Source of the DNA: REEB95 sp035934995
Lineage (GTDB): Bacteria; Pseudomonadota; Alphaproteobacteria; ATCC43930; CGMCC-115725
NCBI GenBank assembly: GCA_035934995.1
Contig: DASYXI010000014.1
Span: forward strand, 15,028-79,027
DNA length: 64,000 bases
Direction: 5' to 3'
Shown here: positions 24,575-36,516 of the stretch, piece after piece
Numbering within the stretch: position 1 is the stretch's first letter
Layout: each line of letters begins with the position of its first letter
The notes under the pieces: generated by a model
Databases searched by the model: none
What the model saw: the letters and a program-made list of their open reading frames with translations, nothing else
Told to the model about the DNA's origin: nothing
Program-made: the position numbers and the translations under genes

Positions 24575-25650
24575 CCGCGCTGACGGTTGCCGGCCTTTCG
24601 CTCCGGCTCGGCGACTTTGCGCTCGACGACGTCTCGCTTACACTTCCGGAACGCGACGTCATGGTCGTGCTCGGTCCGAACGGCGCCGGCAAGTCGGTTT
24701 TGCTCGAGACCATCGCGGGATTCCATCGCTCGGCGCGCGGCCGTATCGCGATCGGCAGCCGCGACGTCACGGCGTTGCCGCCGGAGCAGCGCCGGGTCGG
24801 TTTTGTCGTCCAGAATTTCGGTCTGTTTCCGCATCTGAGCGTGGCGCACAACGTTGCGCTCGGCGCGCGCGGCCATCGGCGGGGCGGACCGGTGGCGGAT
24901 CGCGTCGATGTCGCGGCGCTGCTGGAGCGTTTCGGCATCGCCCATCTGGCAAACGCCAGTCCGACGGTGCTCAGTCCCGGCGAAAAGCAACGCGCCGCCT
25001 TGGCGCGTGCTGAAGCCAGCCATCCCGATCTTTTCCTGCTGGACGAACCGTTTGCCGCCCTCGATGCGCCGGCGCGTGCCCAATTGCGCCTCGAGCTGGC
25101 GCACTTTCTGCGGGAACGGCGCTTGCCGGCGCTGTTCGTGACGCATGACTATGTCGATGTCGCGGCGCTGGGCGACCGGCTGGCGTTGATGCGCGGTGGG
25201 CGGATCATTCAGTGCGGCACGGTCGACGAGGTTTTCCATCGTCCCGTCAGCCGTGCTGCCGCCGACATTCTCGGCTTCGAAAATCAATTGGTCGGGCGCA
25301 TCGAGGGCGGCGAGAGGCGATCGACGCGCGTCGTCGTTGCCGGCCGAATACTGCACGCGTCGGCCACCAGCGACGCGCCGGCAAACGGCGAGATCACCGT
25401 CGCCATTCGGGCGGAAAACGTGCGTTTGGCAAGCCCGGCCACGCCGCCAAAAGGCGCGGCGGATAATCGGCTGACGGCCACGGTCGTGGCGCTCGAGCCG
25501 CTTGGCGCGCTGACCAAGGTTACGCTCGATTGCGACTTTCCGTTGGTCGCTTGCTTGATGAGCCGCGACGTACCGGATATCGGACTGGCGCCCGGCGCTG
25601 CGGTCGCGGCAACGATCGCCGCTTCCGACGTTCACATGGTTGTGGCCTAG
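24571..25650 (+). CDS. wtpC: Tungstate/molybdate ABC transporter ATPase (WtpC/ModC-like)
   Basis: ATG 24571 overlaps the permease stop and gives 359 residues; a much longer open frame upstream runs through wtpB and is not used. Residues about 1-230 are the ATPase: Walker A GPNGAGKSV, Walker B LFLLDEPFAALD, and the H-loop VTHDYVDV. The signature reads LSPGEKQRAALARA instead of the usual LSGGxxQ, a visible variation. The C-terminal about 110 residues form a TOBE-like domain that may bind oxyanion. Together with wtpA and wtpB it forms a complete importer. Confidence 0.82.
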   Translation: MTALTVAGLSLRLGDFALDDVSLTLPERDVMVVLGPNGAGKSVLLETIAGFHRSARGRIAIGSRDVTALPPEQRRVGFVVQNFGLFPHLSVAHNVALGARGHRRGGPVADRVDVAALLERFGIAHLANASPTVLSPGEKQRAALARAEASHPDLFLLDEPFAALDAPARAQLRLELAHFLRERRLPALFVTHDYVDVAALGDRLALMRGGRIIQCGTVDEVFHRPVSRAAADILGFENQLVGRIEGGERRSTRVVVAGRILHASATSDAPANGEITVAIRAENVRLASPATPPKGAADNRLTATVVALEPLGALTKVTLDCDFPLVACLMSRDVPDIGLAPGAAVAATIAASDVHMVVA

Positions 25651-25683
25651 ACTCCGACCGTTCCGCGGCTCCATATAACCGGC

Positions 25684-26409
25684 ATGGGCAACGATCGCGA
25701 ACGCGAGCGGCCGGTGCCGGCGAACCGCCAATCGGCCGAGATCAGCGCGTTTCTTGAGAAGGTCGCCAGCCTGCCGACGCCAGTGCGCCCGGCCGCGGCC
25801 AAGGGACGGCTGATCTTCGCCATGGACGCGACGGCGAGCCGCGAGCCGAGCTGGGATCATGCCAGCCGCATCCAAGGCGAGATGTTCGAAGCAGCCGCCA
25901 ATCTCGGCGGCATCGAAATCCAGCTCGTCTATTACCGCAGCTATGCCGAGTGCAAAGCGAGCCGTTGGCTGCGGACTGCCGCCGAGCTCCACGATGCGAT
26001 GCGCGCGGTAATCTGCGCGGCTGGCGAGACGCAGATCGAGCGGGTCTTGCGACATGCCATCGCCGCCGCGCGCAGCGCGCATCTCGACGCGCTGATATTC
26101 GTCGGCGACGCGATGGAAGAGAACGCCGATACGCTGGCGCAAGTGGCCGGCGAGCTTGCGTTGCTCAACGTGCCCGCGTTCATTTTCCACGAAGGCAACA
26201 ATCCAGCGGTGGCGCGTGTCTTTCGCGAAATCGCGCGACTGTCGCGCGGTGCCTACTGCCCGTTTGATTCGTCGAGCGCCGCCGAGCTCAAGGCGCTGCT
26301 GGGCGCCGTCGCCGCCTATGCCGCCGGCGGCCGTCAAGCGCTCGCCGATTACAGCCGCCGGACGGGTGGCAGCGCGCTGCTCCTGGCACGTCAGATCGGC
26401 GGTTCATGA
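25684..26409 (+). CDS. VWA-like domain protein
   Basis: The 241-residue protein has a von Willebrand A-type fold. The first strand ends in LIFAMDATASRE, giving a MIDAS motif DxTxS, and a later strand LDALIFVGDAMEENAD supplies the second acidic site. SRWLRTAAELHDAM and an REIARLSRGAYCPF helix-strand unit follow. No signal peptide or transmembrane helix is present. Its stop overlaps the start of the DnaJ-domain gene by four bases, so the two are coupled; the pair may act together as a chaperone-like or metal-insertion unit. Function unknown. Confidence 0.75.
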   Translation: MGNDRERERPVPANRQSAEISAFLEKVASLPTPVRPAAAKGRLIFAMDATASREPSWDHASRIQGEMFEAAANLGGIEIQLVYYRSYAECKASRWLRTAAELHDAMRAVICAAGETQIERVLRHAIAAARSAHLDALIFVGDAMEENADTLAQVAGELALLNVPAFIFHEGNNPAVARVFREIARLSRGAYCPFDSSSAAELKALLGAVAAYAAGGRQALADYSRRTGGSALLLARQIGGS

Positions 26410-27113
26410 TCTATCTGCTCGCCGGCGTCGGCGTCCTTGCCGTCTTGTTCCTGCTCGCGCGGCTATTCGTTGCCGCCGACCCGGCGCGACTCAGCCGTTT
26501 TCTCATCTGGTTTTTCGGCGCGATTGCCGTGCTTGGCGCCGGCGTCGCCTTGATCTTGCTGCTGTTGAGCGAGCGGTTGGCGCCAGCGCTGGTCGTCGCC
26601 GGGACCTTCTCGCCGCTCGCGATCCAGCTCTGGCGCCGGTGGCGCAGCCAAGCGCCGCCGGCCGGTAGCGGAACCGGGCACACATCCAAAGTCGAATCCG
26701 AGATGATCGCGATGACCCTCGATCATGCCACCGGGGACATGGGCGGCACCGTCAAGCGCGGCGTCTATGCCGGACATCGCCTCGAACGGCTTGGCGAGAG
26801 CGCGTTGCTCGATCTCTGGCAACAATGCCGCGCCGCCGATGCCGACGGTGCGCGGCTGCTCGAAGCCTATCTCGACCGGGCCGTTGTCGATTGGCGTCAA
26901 AAGATTGCCGCTGGCGCCCGCCAAGGCGGCACGGGCGACGCGATGACGCGCGACGAAGCCTATGCCGTTCTCGGTCTCGCGCCGGGTGCCAGCGAGGCGG
27001 CGATTCGCGAAGCCCATCGCCGCCTGATGAAGAAAGTGCACCCCGACCAGGGCGGCTCGAATTATCTCGCCGCGAAACTCAATCGCGCCAAGGACGTTCT
27101 ATTGGGCACGTAA
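26406..27113 (+). CDS. Membrane-anchored DnaJ-domain protein
   Basis: Residues about 1-75 hold two or three hydrophobic helices (MIYLLAGVGVLAVLFLLARL and the next), then a soluble linker. Residues about 178-235 are a J domain: DEAYAVLGLAPGASEAAIR, then REAHRRLMKKVHPDQGGS with the HPD tripeptide. The protein is 235 residues. The Tim14/PAM18-like architecture, a membrane anchor with a C-terminal J domain, is common in alphaproteobacteria and suggests recruitment of DnaK to the inner membrane. It is translationally coupled to the VWA-like gene. Confidence 0.85.
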   Translation: MIYLLAGVGVLAVLFLLARLFVAADPARLSRFLIWFFGAIAVLGAGVALILLLLSERLAPALVVAGTFSPLAIQLWRRWRSQAPPAGSGTGHTSKVESEMIAMTLDHATGDMGGTVKRGVYAGHRLERLGESALLDLWQQCRAADADGARLLEAYLDRAVVDWRQKIAAGARQGGTGDAMTRDEAYAVLGLAPGASEAAIREAHRRLMKKVHPDQGGSNYLAAKLNRAKDVLLGT

Positions 27114-27238
27114 GTCGTATATCGATACGCGGCACGTGCCCGTGCGGCGCGCAAGTCCAAATTAGCCACGATCTGCGACTGGATTAGCGCCGGGAAGCAG
27201 TATAAAAGCGGCGGACGCGACGGAGGCGAGGCGGGAAC

Positions 27239-28111
<873 letters not shown>

Positions 28112-28124
28112 GGTCCAATCCGTG

Positions 28125-29537
28125 ATGCGCACTGGCGAAGGCCATGTCTTCGATCCGACGATCCTGCGCGAGTACGACATTCGCGGCGTCGTCGGCCAGA
28201 CGCTGCACGAAGCCGATGCGCACGCCATCGGCCGCAGCTTCGGCTCGATCGTCGCCGAAAAAGGCGGCAAGCGGGTCGCGGTCGGACGCGACGGCCGGTT
28301 GAGCTCGCCGGCGCTCGAGCGCGCGCTGGTCGATGGGCTTACGGCCTCCGGCATCGATGTCGTGCGCGTCGGTCTTGGCCCGACGCCGATGCTCTATTTT
28401 GCCAGCCATACGCTCGACGTTGCCGGCGGCATCATGGTGACCGGCTCGCACAATCCGCCGACGCATAACGGCTTCAAGCTGGTGCTCGACCACAGATCGT
28501 TTTTTGGCGCCGAGATCCAGCGGCTCGGCGCGATCGCCGCCGCCGGGCGTTTTTCGGTCGGCAAAGGCAGCGTCGTCGAGAAGCCGGTGCTGACCGATTA
28601 CGTGAAACGGCTCGCCGCCGATTATCGCGGCGGTCCACGTACCCTGTCGGTGGTATGGGACGCCGGCAATGGCGCGACCGGCGAGGCGCTGCAGCTATTG
28701 GTCAAGGCGCTCCCGGGTCGCCACAAGCTGCTCAACGAGACGATCGACGGCCGTTTCCCCGTCCATCATCCCGATCCGACCGAGCCCAAGAACCTGAAGC
28801 AACTCCAGCAAACCGTGTTGCAGGAGAAAGCCGATCTCGGCATCGCCTTCGACGGCGACGGCGATCGCATCGGGGTCGTCGACGGGCAGGGGCGCATCCT
28901 GTGGGGCGATCAGTTCATGATCCTGCTCGCCGGCGAGATCATCGCCAAGCAGCCAGGCGCCACGATCATCGCCGACGTCAAAGCGAGCCAATCGCTGTTC
29001 GACGAGATCAAGCGCATCGGTGGCACGCCGTTGATGTGGAAAACGGGACACTCGCTGATCAAGGCCAAGATGGCCGAGATCCACGCGCCGCTCGCGGGCG
29101 AGATGAGCGGCCACATCTTTTACGCCGACGGCTATTACGGCTACGACGACGCGCTTTATGCCGCCGTGCGGCTCCTTGGCATCATCGCCCGCGGCGGCGA
29201 CAGCTTGGCGGCGCTGCGCGACCGCATGCCGGCGGTAGTCAACACGCCGGAGCTGCGGTTTCCATGCGCGGAGGACCGCAAGTTCAAGGTGGTCGACGAA
29301 GTGCGCGCGCGGCTCAAGGCAGCCAAGGCCGATGTCGCGGTCGTCGACGGTGCGCGCGTCAAAACCGCCGATGGCTGGTGGCTGTTACGGGCGTCGAACA
29401 CCCAGGACGTGCTCGTGGCGCGGGCGGAAGGCCGCGATCCGGCGGCCTTAGAACGGCTGAAGGGGTCGCTCGCCGAGCAACTCAAGGCCAGCGGCATCAC
29501 GCCGCCGCCTGAATTCTACGGCCACGAATCAGTCTAG
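28125..29537 (+). CDS. Phosphomannomutase/phosphoglucomutase
   Basis: The 470-residue alpha-D-phosphohexomutase has the active-site phosphoserine loop GGIMVTGSHNPP near residue 104, the metal loop FDGDGDRIGVVD near 244, and the sugar-binding GEMSGHIFY near 326. FDPTILREYDIRG at the N-terminus is typical of the bifunctional AlgC/ManB type. It interconverts hexose-6- and hexose-1-phosphates. A GTG one codon earlier (28122) is an alternative start. Its stop overlaps the convergent carboxypeptidase stop by four bases. Confidence 0.92.
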   Translation: MRTGEGHVFDPTILREYDIRGVVGQTLHEADAHAIGRSFGSIVAEKGGKRVAVGRDGRLSSPALERALVDGLTASGIDVVRVGLGPTPMLYFASHTLDVAGGIMVTGSHNPPTHNGFKLVLDHRSFFGAEIQRLGAIAAAGRFSVGKGSVVEKPVLTDYVKRLAADYRGGPRTLSVVWDAGNGATGEALQLLVKALPGRHKLLNETIDGRFPVHHPDPTEPKNLKQLQQTVLQEKADLGIAFDGDGDRIGVVDGQGRILWGDQFMILLAGEIIAKQPGATIIADVKASQSLFDEIKRIGGTPLMWKTGHSLIKAKMAEIHAPLAGEMSGHIFYADGYYGYDDALYAAVRLLGIIARGGDSLAALRDRMPAVVNTPELRFPCAEDRKFKVVDEVRARLKAAKADVAVVDGARVKTADGWWLLRASNTQDVLVARAEGRDPAALERLKGSLAEQLKASGITPPPEFYGHESV

Positions 29538-30991
29538 TTGCTGGTGTCGGCTTCGGCCGACGTCGACGGATTGGCGTCGGCGGCTGGCGCCGCTGGAGCG
29601 GCGGTCGGCGTTGCCGGAGCCGTGGTCGGCGTCGCGGCGGTCGGCGCCGGCAGATGCAAATCAAGCGGCCGCGGCGTCGGCATGGCCGCGGCGATCGCCT
29701 GGATCGGCGCGATGACGGCGCACAATTTGTGTCCGTGCGGCTTTTCGCGCAACACGCGGCAGGCGTGTTCGGCCTCGCGTTGCGTGAACCCGGCGATGCG
29801 CGCGCGGAACAGCGGTTCTTTGTCACCCGGCGCCGGCGGCACCACGTGCCCGTCCTTCGCCGGCAAGCGGAGCCGCGCAAGTGCGAGCTTGGCCGCATGC
29901 TCGGCCGCGCTCTGGTTGCCGAAGGCGCCGACTTGAATCTCCCACGTATGGCTGTTCTTCAGCGCGCGGAGCGTCGGCGCCGGGGGCTTCGGCGCCGGCT
30001 GCGGCACCGCCGCTTCGGCGTTTTGCACCGGGTTGAGCTCCGCCATCGGTGACGGCGCGGCGGCCGTTGCCGTGGTGTTGGCGGCGGTGTCGTTGCTCGC
30101 GGTTCGCAGGGTGGTATCGGCGGCCGGTACGGCGCCGGCGAAGGCGTCGTCGAGCAGACCGGCCATCTGCAAGTCGCGCGAACGAGCCGAGCTGCCGCCC
30201 ATGATGACGCCGATCAGCCGCCGCCCGTCGCGCACCGCCGACGCCGCCAAATTGAAGCCCGAGGCATGGATGTAACCGGTCTTGATGCCGTCCATGCCGG
30301 CGAAACTCGCCATCAGATGGTTATGCGTGTCGTAGACCGTGCCCCGATAGGTGAATTCCTCCGTCGCGAAGAAACGGTATTCGGTCGGATAGTCGCGCCA
30401 CAGCGCCCGCGCGAGCGTCGCCAGATCGCGTGCGGAGCTCATGTTTGGCGGCGTAGGCAAGCCCGAAGCGTTGCGGAACGTGGTCGCCGTCATGCCCAAG
30501 GCGTGCGCCGTCGCGGTCATGCGCTGGGCGAACCCGGACTCGCTACCGGCAAGGTTTTCGGCGATCGTCACGGCGGCGTCGTTCGCCGAATGCGTGACGA
30601 CCGCAAGGATCAGGTCGCGCACCGCGATACGTTGACCGGGACGCAGGCCGAGCTTCGACGGCGCCTGCCGCGCCGCGTGCGCCGACACGACAAATTCGCT
30701 ATTGAGCGAAATCTTGCCCTGCTCCAACGCGCCGAACGCGAGATAGAGCGTCATCATCTTGGTGAGCGACGCCGGATAATCGGGCCGGTCGGCGTTGTGC
30801 TCGCTCAGCACCTTGCCGGTTTGGGCGTCGATGATGATCGATGAGATATCGCCGGGCGGATAGGGCGAACGCAGCGTGTGGCCCTTCGCGAACACCGGCT
30901 GCATCATCACGAAAGAGAGAAAAAAAACGGCACAGGCAACGATCCACCCGCGCCGGCATCGCGCACACCGTCGTGACGCCGCGGCAATCAT
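29534..30991 (-). CDS. D-alanyl-D-alanine carboxypeptidase with C-terminal SPOR domain
   Basis: ATG 30991 gives 485 residues beginning MIAAASRRCARCRR with a signal peptide (hydrophobic IVACAVFFLSFVMM, cleavage near FAKG). The S11 peptidase domain has the three active-site motifs: SLTK (PASLTKMMTL), SAN (THSANDAAV), and KTG (GIKTGYIHASG). An Ala/Pro-rich linker leads to a SPOR domain (about 310-390, WEIQVGAFGNQSAA), which binds denuded glycan at the septum, and a low-complexity Pro/Ala tail. This is a penicillin-binding protein 5/6-like enzyme. An upstream in-frame extension lacks a signal peptide. Confidence 0.9.
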   Translation of the reverse strand: MIAAASRRCARCRRGWIVACAVFFLSFVMMQPVFAKGHTLRSPYPPGDISSIIIDAQTGKVLSEHNADRPDYPASLTKMMTLYLAFGALEQGKISLNSEFVVSAHAARQAPSKLGLRPGQRIAVRDLILAVVTHSANDAAVTIAENLAGSESGFAQRMTATAHALGMTATTFRNASGLPTPPNMSSARDLATLARALWRDYPTEYRFFATEEFTYRGTVYDTHNHLMASFAGMDGIKTGYIHASGFNLAASAVRDGRRLIGVIMGGSSARSRDLQMAGLLDDAFAGAVPAADTTLRTASNDTAANTTATAAAPSPMAELNPVQNAEAAVPQPAPKPPAPTLRALKNSHTWEIQVGAFGNQSAAEHAAKLALARLRLPAKDGHVVPPAPGDKEPLFRARIAGFTQREAEHACRVLREKPHGHKLCAVIAPIQAIAAAMPTPRPLDLHLPAPTAATPTTAPATPTAAPAAPAADANPSTSAEADTSN

Positions 30992-31368
30992 TCTGCTTTC
31001 ACCCACAAACAACCATTCCCCCGAAAACTTAACGCCCCCCAAGCGCCTGCGTGCGTCGCAAACGAAAACAAACCGACGTCTGAAGGCCTTGGAACAGATT
31101 AGAAATTCGGTGAATCTCTGTCCAGCTATTCCGGCTTTCTCGGGTAAAGTTTTCGAAGAAGTCGGAATGTGCGCGTGGTTGCGGCATTCTTGGACGCTCG
31201 CCGCGACCGGCGCATTGCCATGGCGAACCGCCGGGTTGGCGCGTCCGACGCACCCTCTCTTGACACACGGTACTGACACACGAGCGTGGCACTATGCCTT
31301 TGTTGCAGCGCGGCAAGAGGCCCGGATCGTGCCGCGTCGCATAATCGATTCGTGAGCAGGAGACCCCA
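30992..31368. other. 377-bp intergenic region between divergent carboxypeptidase and phasin genes
   Basis: No gene is credible here. It must hold the promoters of both divergent genes. A 9-bp direct repeat TGACACACG occurs at 31261-31269 and 31274-31282 (13-bp period) about 90 bp upstream of the phasin start, and the first copy overlaps a TTGACA (31260-31265). No well-spaced -10 was found for that element. Short AG-rich GAGCAGGAGA before 31369 is the phasin ribosome-binding site. Confidence 0.5.
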
Positions 31369-31794
31369 ATGAGTTCCAAACCCAAGAAGCCCCTAGTGAA
31401 GGCGATGCCGCCGCAAGCCAACGCCACAGAAGCGAAACGCGCGGTCCCAACCGCCGCGGCGCCGGCACGCGGCTATTACGACGAGTTCGCGGCGCTATCG
31501 CGCGAGAATTTCGACGCGGTCCTCAAGGCCAATGCGGCCTGGGCCGACGGTGTCGAGGCGATTGCCAGCGAAGCGGTTGGCTGTGCCCGCGAGACCCTTG
31601 CGGTGACCAATGCTGCGACCATGGAATTGCTTGCCGCGCGGACGCTCGACCGTGTCATCGAGATCCAGACCAGTCTCGCGAAGACCGCGTTCGAAGCGCT
31701 GGTCGAACGGACCACGCGTCTGTCGGAGCTCGGTGTCGCGCTCGCCAACGACACCTGGGCGCCGCTCTCGATGGCGGCGTCGAAACAACCCTGA
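31369..31794 (+). CDS. Phasin-family protein
   Basis: The 141-residue protein has a disordered Lys/Ala/Pro-rich N-terminus (about 1-35) and then a long amphipathic helical phasin domain. The domain begins YYDEFAALSRENFDAVLKA and contains EAIASEAVGCARETL and RVIEIQTSLAKTAFEALV. Phasins coat polyhydroxyalkanoate granules, so the organism probably stores PHA; no PHA synthase lies in the window. A strong AG-rich ribosome-binding site (GCAGGAGA) precedes the ATG. Confidence 0.85.
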   Translation: MSSKPKKPLVKAMPPQANATEAKRAVPTAAAPARGYYDEFAALSRENFDAVLKANAAWADGVEAIASEAVGCARETLAVTNAATMELLAARTLDRVIEIQTSLAKTAFEALVERTTRLSELGVALANDTWAPLSMAASKQP

Positions 31795-32045
31795 CCGAGC
31801 CGGCGCGGTCGTTCACGGCCTGCGTTGCGCCGACGGCGACAGGCGAACGGCCCGCAGGCAAGCGCCCAGGCCGCACACGCCGAACTTGTCAGGCTGTTAA
31901 CGAGCCGACCGTAGGCTAAGGAACGCGGCCGGAAGGCGCGCGACGGCGTGTAATTGCCCCTTTTACGCCGTCGCAGGCATCCAATATCATGGCCAAGATG
32001 GTCAGAGTGGGGTGTGGAGTCGCGTTCGATCAGGCAGTTCGTGCG

Positions 32046-32375
32046 ATGAGCGATATCGAGAAACGCAATGGCAACGAAGGGCCGTCGACGGGCGTCATCG
32101 TCAAGGCGAAGCCCAAGACGAAAAAGCCTTCGATGTACAAAGTCCTGATGTTGAACGATGATTACACGCCGATGGAGTTTGTCGTGCACATTCTCGAGCG
32201 GTTCTTCGGCAAAAGCCGCGACGAGGCGACCCGAATCATGTTGCACGTGCATCGCCGCGGCGTCGGCGTTTGCGGCGTGTATACTTACGAGGTCGCGGAA
32301 TCGAAAGTGACGCAGGTGATGGACTTCGCGCGCCAGCACCAGCACCCGTTGCAATGTACCCTGGAGAAGGACTGA
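32046..32375 (+). CDS. clpS: ATP-dependent Clp protease adapter ClpS
   Basis: ATG 32046 (MSDIEKRNGNEG) gives 109 residues; an upstream ATG at 31989 would add 19 residues and is less likely. The core has the ClpS motifs: YKVLMLNDDYTPMEFVV, the N-degron-binding DDYT and downstream IMLHVHRRGVGVCG, ending EYTYEVAESK-like GVYTYEVAESK. ClpS delivers substrates with destabilising N-terminal residues to ClpA. It is 42 bp upstream of clpA. Confidence 0.95.
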   Translation: MSDIEKRNGNEGPSTGVIVKAKPKTKKPSMYKVLMLNDDYTPMEFVVHILERFFGKSRDEATRIMLHVHRRGVGVCGVYTYEVAESKVTQVMDFARQHQHPLQCTLEKD

Positions 32376-32417
32376 CCCGCACCCAGGAGCCTGTGACCCG
32401 TAGAAGGATTGACTTCG

Positions 32418-34733
<2,316 letters not shown>

Positions 34734-34737
34734 GCGA

Positions 34738-34769
34738 AAAGGCCGCCTCCGGGCGGCCTTTCTCGTTTC
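34738..34769 (+). terminator. Rho-independent terminator of clpS-clpA
   Basis: A perfect 10-bp stem (AAAGGCCGCC at 34738-34747 paired with GGCGGCCTTT at 34752-34761), a 4-base loop and a T-rich tail (TCTCGTTT) follow the clpA stop by four bases. The next gene on the other strand ends at 34773, so the hairpin probably terminates from the left. Confidence 0.85.
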
Positions 34770-34772
34770 GGC

Positions 34773-35366
34773 TTACATCGCCGCGCCGGCGAGCCGCCAC
34801 ATGTAAAGCGCCAGGAGCGAGCGATAGGGCGCGAACTGCGCCGCGACGCGTTCCGGCTTGCGCCGCCGCGCGAAGCGTTTGACGCCGCGCACAACGGCCA
34901 AGTCGCCTTGGGGCCAGACGTCGAGGTCGCGGCAATAGAAAATCGCCAGCATGTCGCACGTCCACTGGCCGATGCCCCAAATCTCGGTCAGTCGCGCCGA
35001 ACGGGTTGCATGATCGAGCGCGCGGATTTCGGCGCTGTCGAGCAAGCCCGCCGCGTGCGCCGCGCCGATGTGGCACAACGCCTTGATCTTGTTGCGTGAC
35101 AGGCCGCATTGCTTGAGCGCTGCTTCGTTCGCGGCGCAGAGGAAATCGGCGAGCGTCGCGCCGCCGGCGGTTTCGACGCGCGCCCAGATGCTGCGCGCCG
35201 CAGCCGCCGAAACCTGTTGGCCGGTCACCGCGCGCGCCAGAAAGGCGGTGACGCCCTTGTCCTCGCGTTCCGGAAACCAGATCGGCGCGGCGGCGATATG
35301 TGCCTGCAATTCCGGCGACACCGTACCGGCGATCGCGATCAGTCGCCGATGCAGTTCAGGATCCAT
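34773..35366 (-). CDS. DNA-3-methyladenine glycosylase-type HhH-GPD protein
   Basis: ATG 35366 (MDPELHRRLIAIAGT) gives 197 residues. The helix-hairpin-helix-GPD fold is visible: FLARAVTGQQVSAAAARSIW, the hairpin LTEIWGIGQWTCDML, and the catalytic-aspartate loop VWPQGDLAVVRG. This matches AlkA/DNA-3-methyladenine glycosylase II, which removes alkylated bases. The family's Asp is present in WPQGD. The 5' end overlaps the upstream acyltransferase gene by 11 bp, so it is the last gene of a RidA-acyltransferase-glycosylase operon. Confidence 0.87.
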   Translation of the reverse strand: MDPELHRRLIAIAGTVSPELQAHIAAAPIWFPEREDKGVTAFLARAVTGQQVSAAAARSIWARVETAGGATLADFLCAANEAALKQCGLSRNKIKALCHIGAAHAAGLLDSAEIRALDHATRSARLTEIWGIGQWTCDMLAIFYCRDLDVWPQGDLAVVRGVKRFARRRKPERVAAQFAPYRSLLALYMWRLAGAAM

Positions 35367-36516
35367 CGCCTTCCCGGCGGAACGGCGACAGGCTCTGTTC
35401 CAGTTCCTCCATCTCGTTCTCCACCGCCACGGTCTCACGGCGGAGAAAATCCGCCACCGCGCGGCGGAAGCCGGCGTCGCGGATCCAATGGGCGCTGTAG
35501 GTCGGTTGCGGCAGATAGCCGCGCTGGAGCTTGTGCGGGCCCTGCGCGCCGGCTTCGACGCGCTTCAGGCCGCGGGCGATCGCGAAATCGATGGCGCGGT
35601 AATAGCAGGCCTCGAAATGCAGGAAGGGAAAGTCGCCGACGCAGCCCCAGTTGCGGCCGTAAAGCGTGTCGGGGCCGATCAGGTTGAGCGCGCCGGCGAC
35701 ATAGCGGGCGCCGTCCTTCGCCATCACCAGCAGGATACGGTCGGCCATACGCTCGCCCAACAGGTCGAAGAATTCGCGCGTCAGATAGGGCGAACCCCAT
35801 TTCCGGTCCGAGGTCAAGGTATAGAACCGGAAGAACGCGTCCCAATGATGCGGTTTTAAATCCGCGCCGGAAAGCAGTTCGATGCAGACCGTTGCATTGG
35901 CGTCGCGCCGCTCGCGCTTGATCTGCTTGCGCTTGCGCGCGTTGAGCGCACCGAGGAAATCGTCAAAGCTGCGATAGCCCTGATTTTTCCAGTGGAACTG
36001 ACGGCCCACGCGTCGAAGAAAACCCGCGTTGACGAGCGCGTCGCCTTCGGCGCGCGTCGGGAAGGTGACGTGCAGCGAGGACACCTCCGTGCGTTTCGCC
36101 ACGTCGAGCAGGCCGGCAATCAACAGGCGCATCGCGTCGCCGCCGGCTTCGGGCCGCAGCAACAACCGCGGACTCGGAACCGGCGTGAACGGCACCGCGA
36201 CTAGTAATTTCGGGTAATAGCGGCCGCCGGCGCGTTCATAGGCGTCCACCCAACCGTGGTCGAACACGTACTCGCCATAGGAGTGGCTTTTGACGTAGAG
36301 CGGCGCCGCGCCGATCAGCTTTCCGTTAGAATCCTCGAGCAACAGATGCTGCGGCAGCCAGCCGGTCTCGGCGGTCGCCGAGCCCGATTCTTCGAGCGCC
36401 TGGAGGAAGGCGTGCGTAACGAACGGATGGTCGCCGGCACACGCATCCCAGGCGGCCGGCGCAATGTCGGCCAGCTTGTCGATGACCCGCAGCTTCGGGC
36501 GGTCACCGCCGTCCAT
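35356..36516 (-). CDS. FemAB-like/DUF482 GNAT acyltransferase
   Basis: The 386-residue protein matches the COG3146 (FemAB_like, PF04339) family: HPFVTHAFLQALEESGSAT, SYGEYVFDHGWVDAYERAGGRYYPKLLVAVPFTPV (core YGEYVFDHGW), and FLGALNARKRKQIKRERR. GRNWGCVGDFPFLHFEACYY and AGAQGPHKLQRGY follow. The family is conserved in Proteobacteria with double GNAT folds; the acyl group and acceptor are unknown, and peptidoglycan or amino-acid transfer is only an analogy. It starts on the last bases of the ridA gene (TGATG) and overlaps the glycosylase gene. Confidence 0.85.
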   Translation of the reverse strand: MDGGDRPKLRVIDKLADIAPAAWDACAGDHPFVTHAFLQALEESGSATAETGWLPQHLLLEDSNGKLIGAAPLYVKSHSYGEYVFDHGWVDAYERAGGRYYPKLLVAVPFTPVPSPRLLLRPEAGGDAMRLLIAGLLDVAKRTEVSSLHVTFPTRAEGDALVNAGFLRRVGRQFHWKNQGYRSFDDFLGALNARKRKQIKRERRDANATVCIELLSGADLKPHHWDAFFRFYTLTSDRKWGSPYLTREFFDLLGERMADRILLVMAKDGARYVAGALNLIGPDTLYGRNWGCVGDFPFLHFEACYYRAIDFAIARGLKRVEAGAQGPHKLQRGYLPQPTYSAHWIRDAGFRRAVADFLRRETVAVENEMEELEQSLSPFRREGDGS

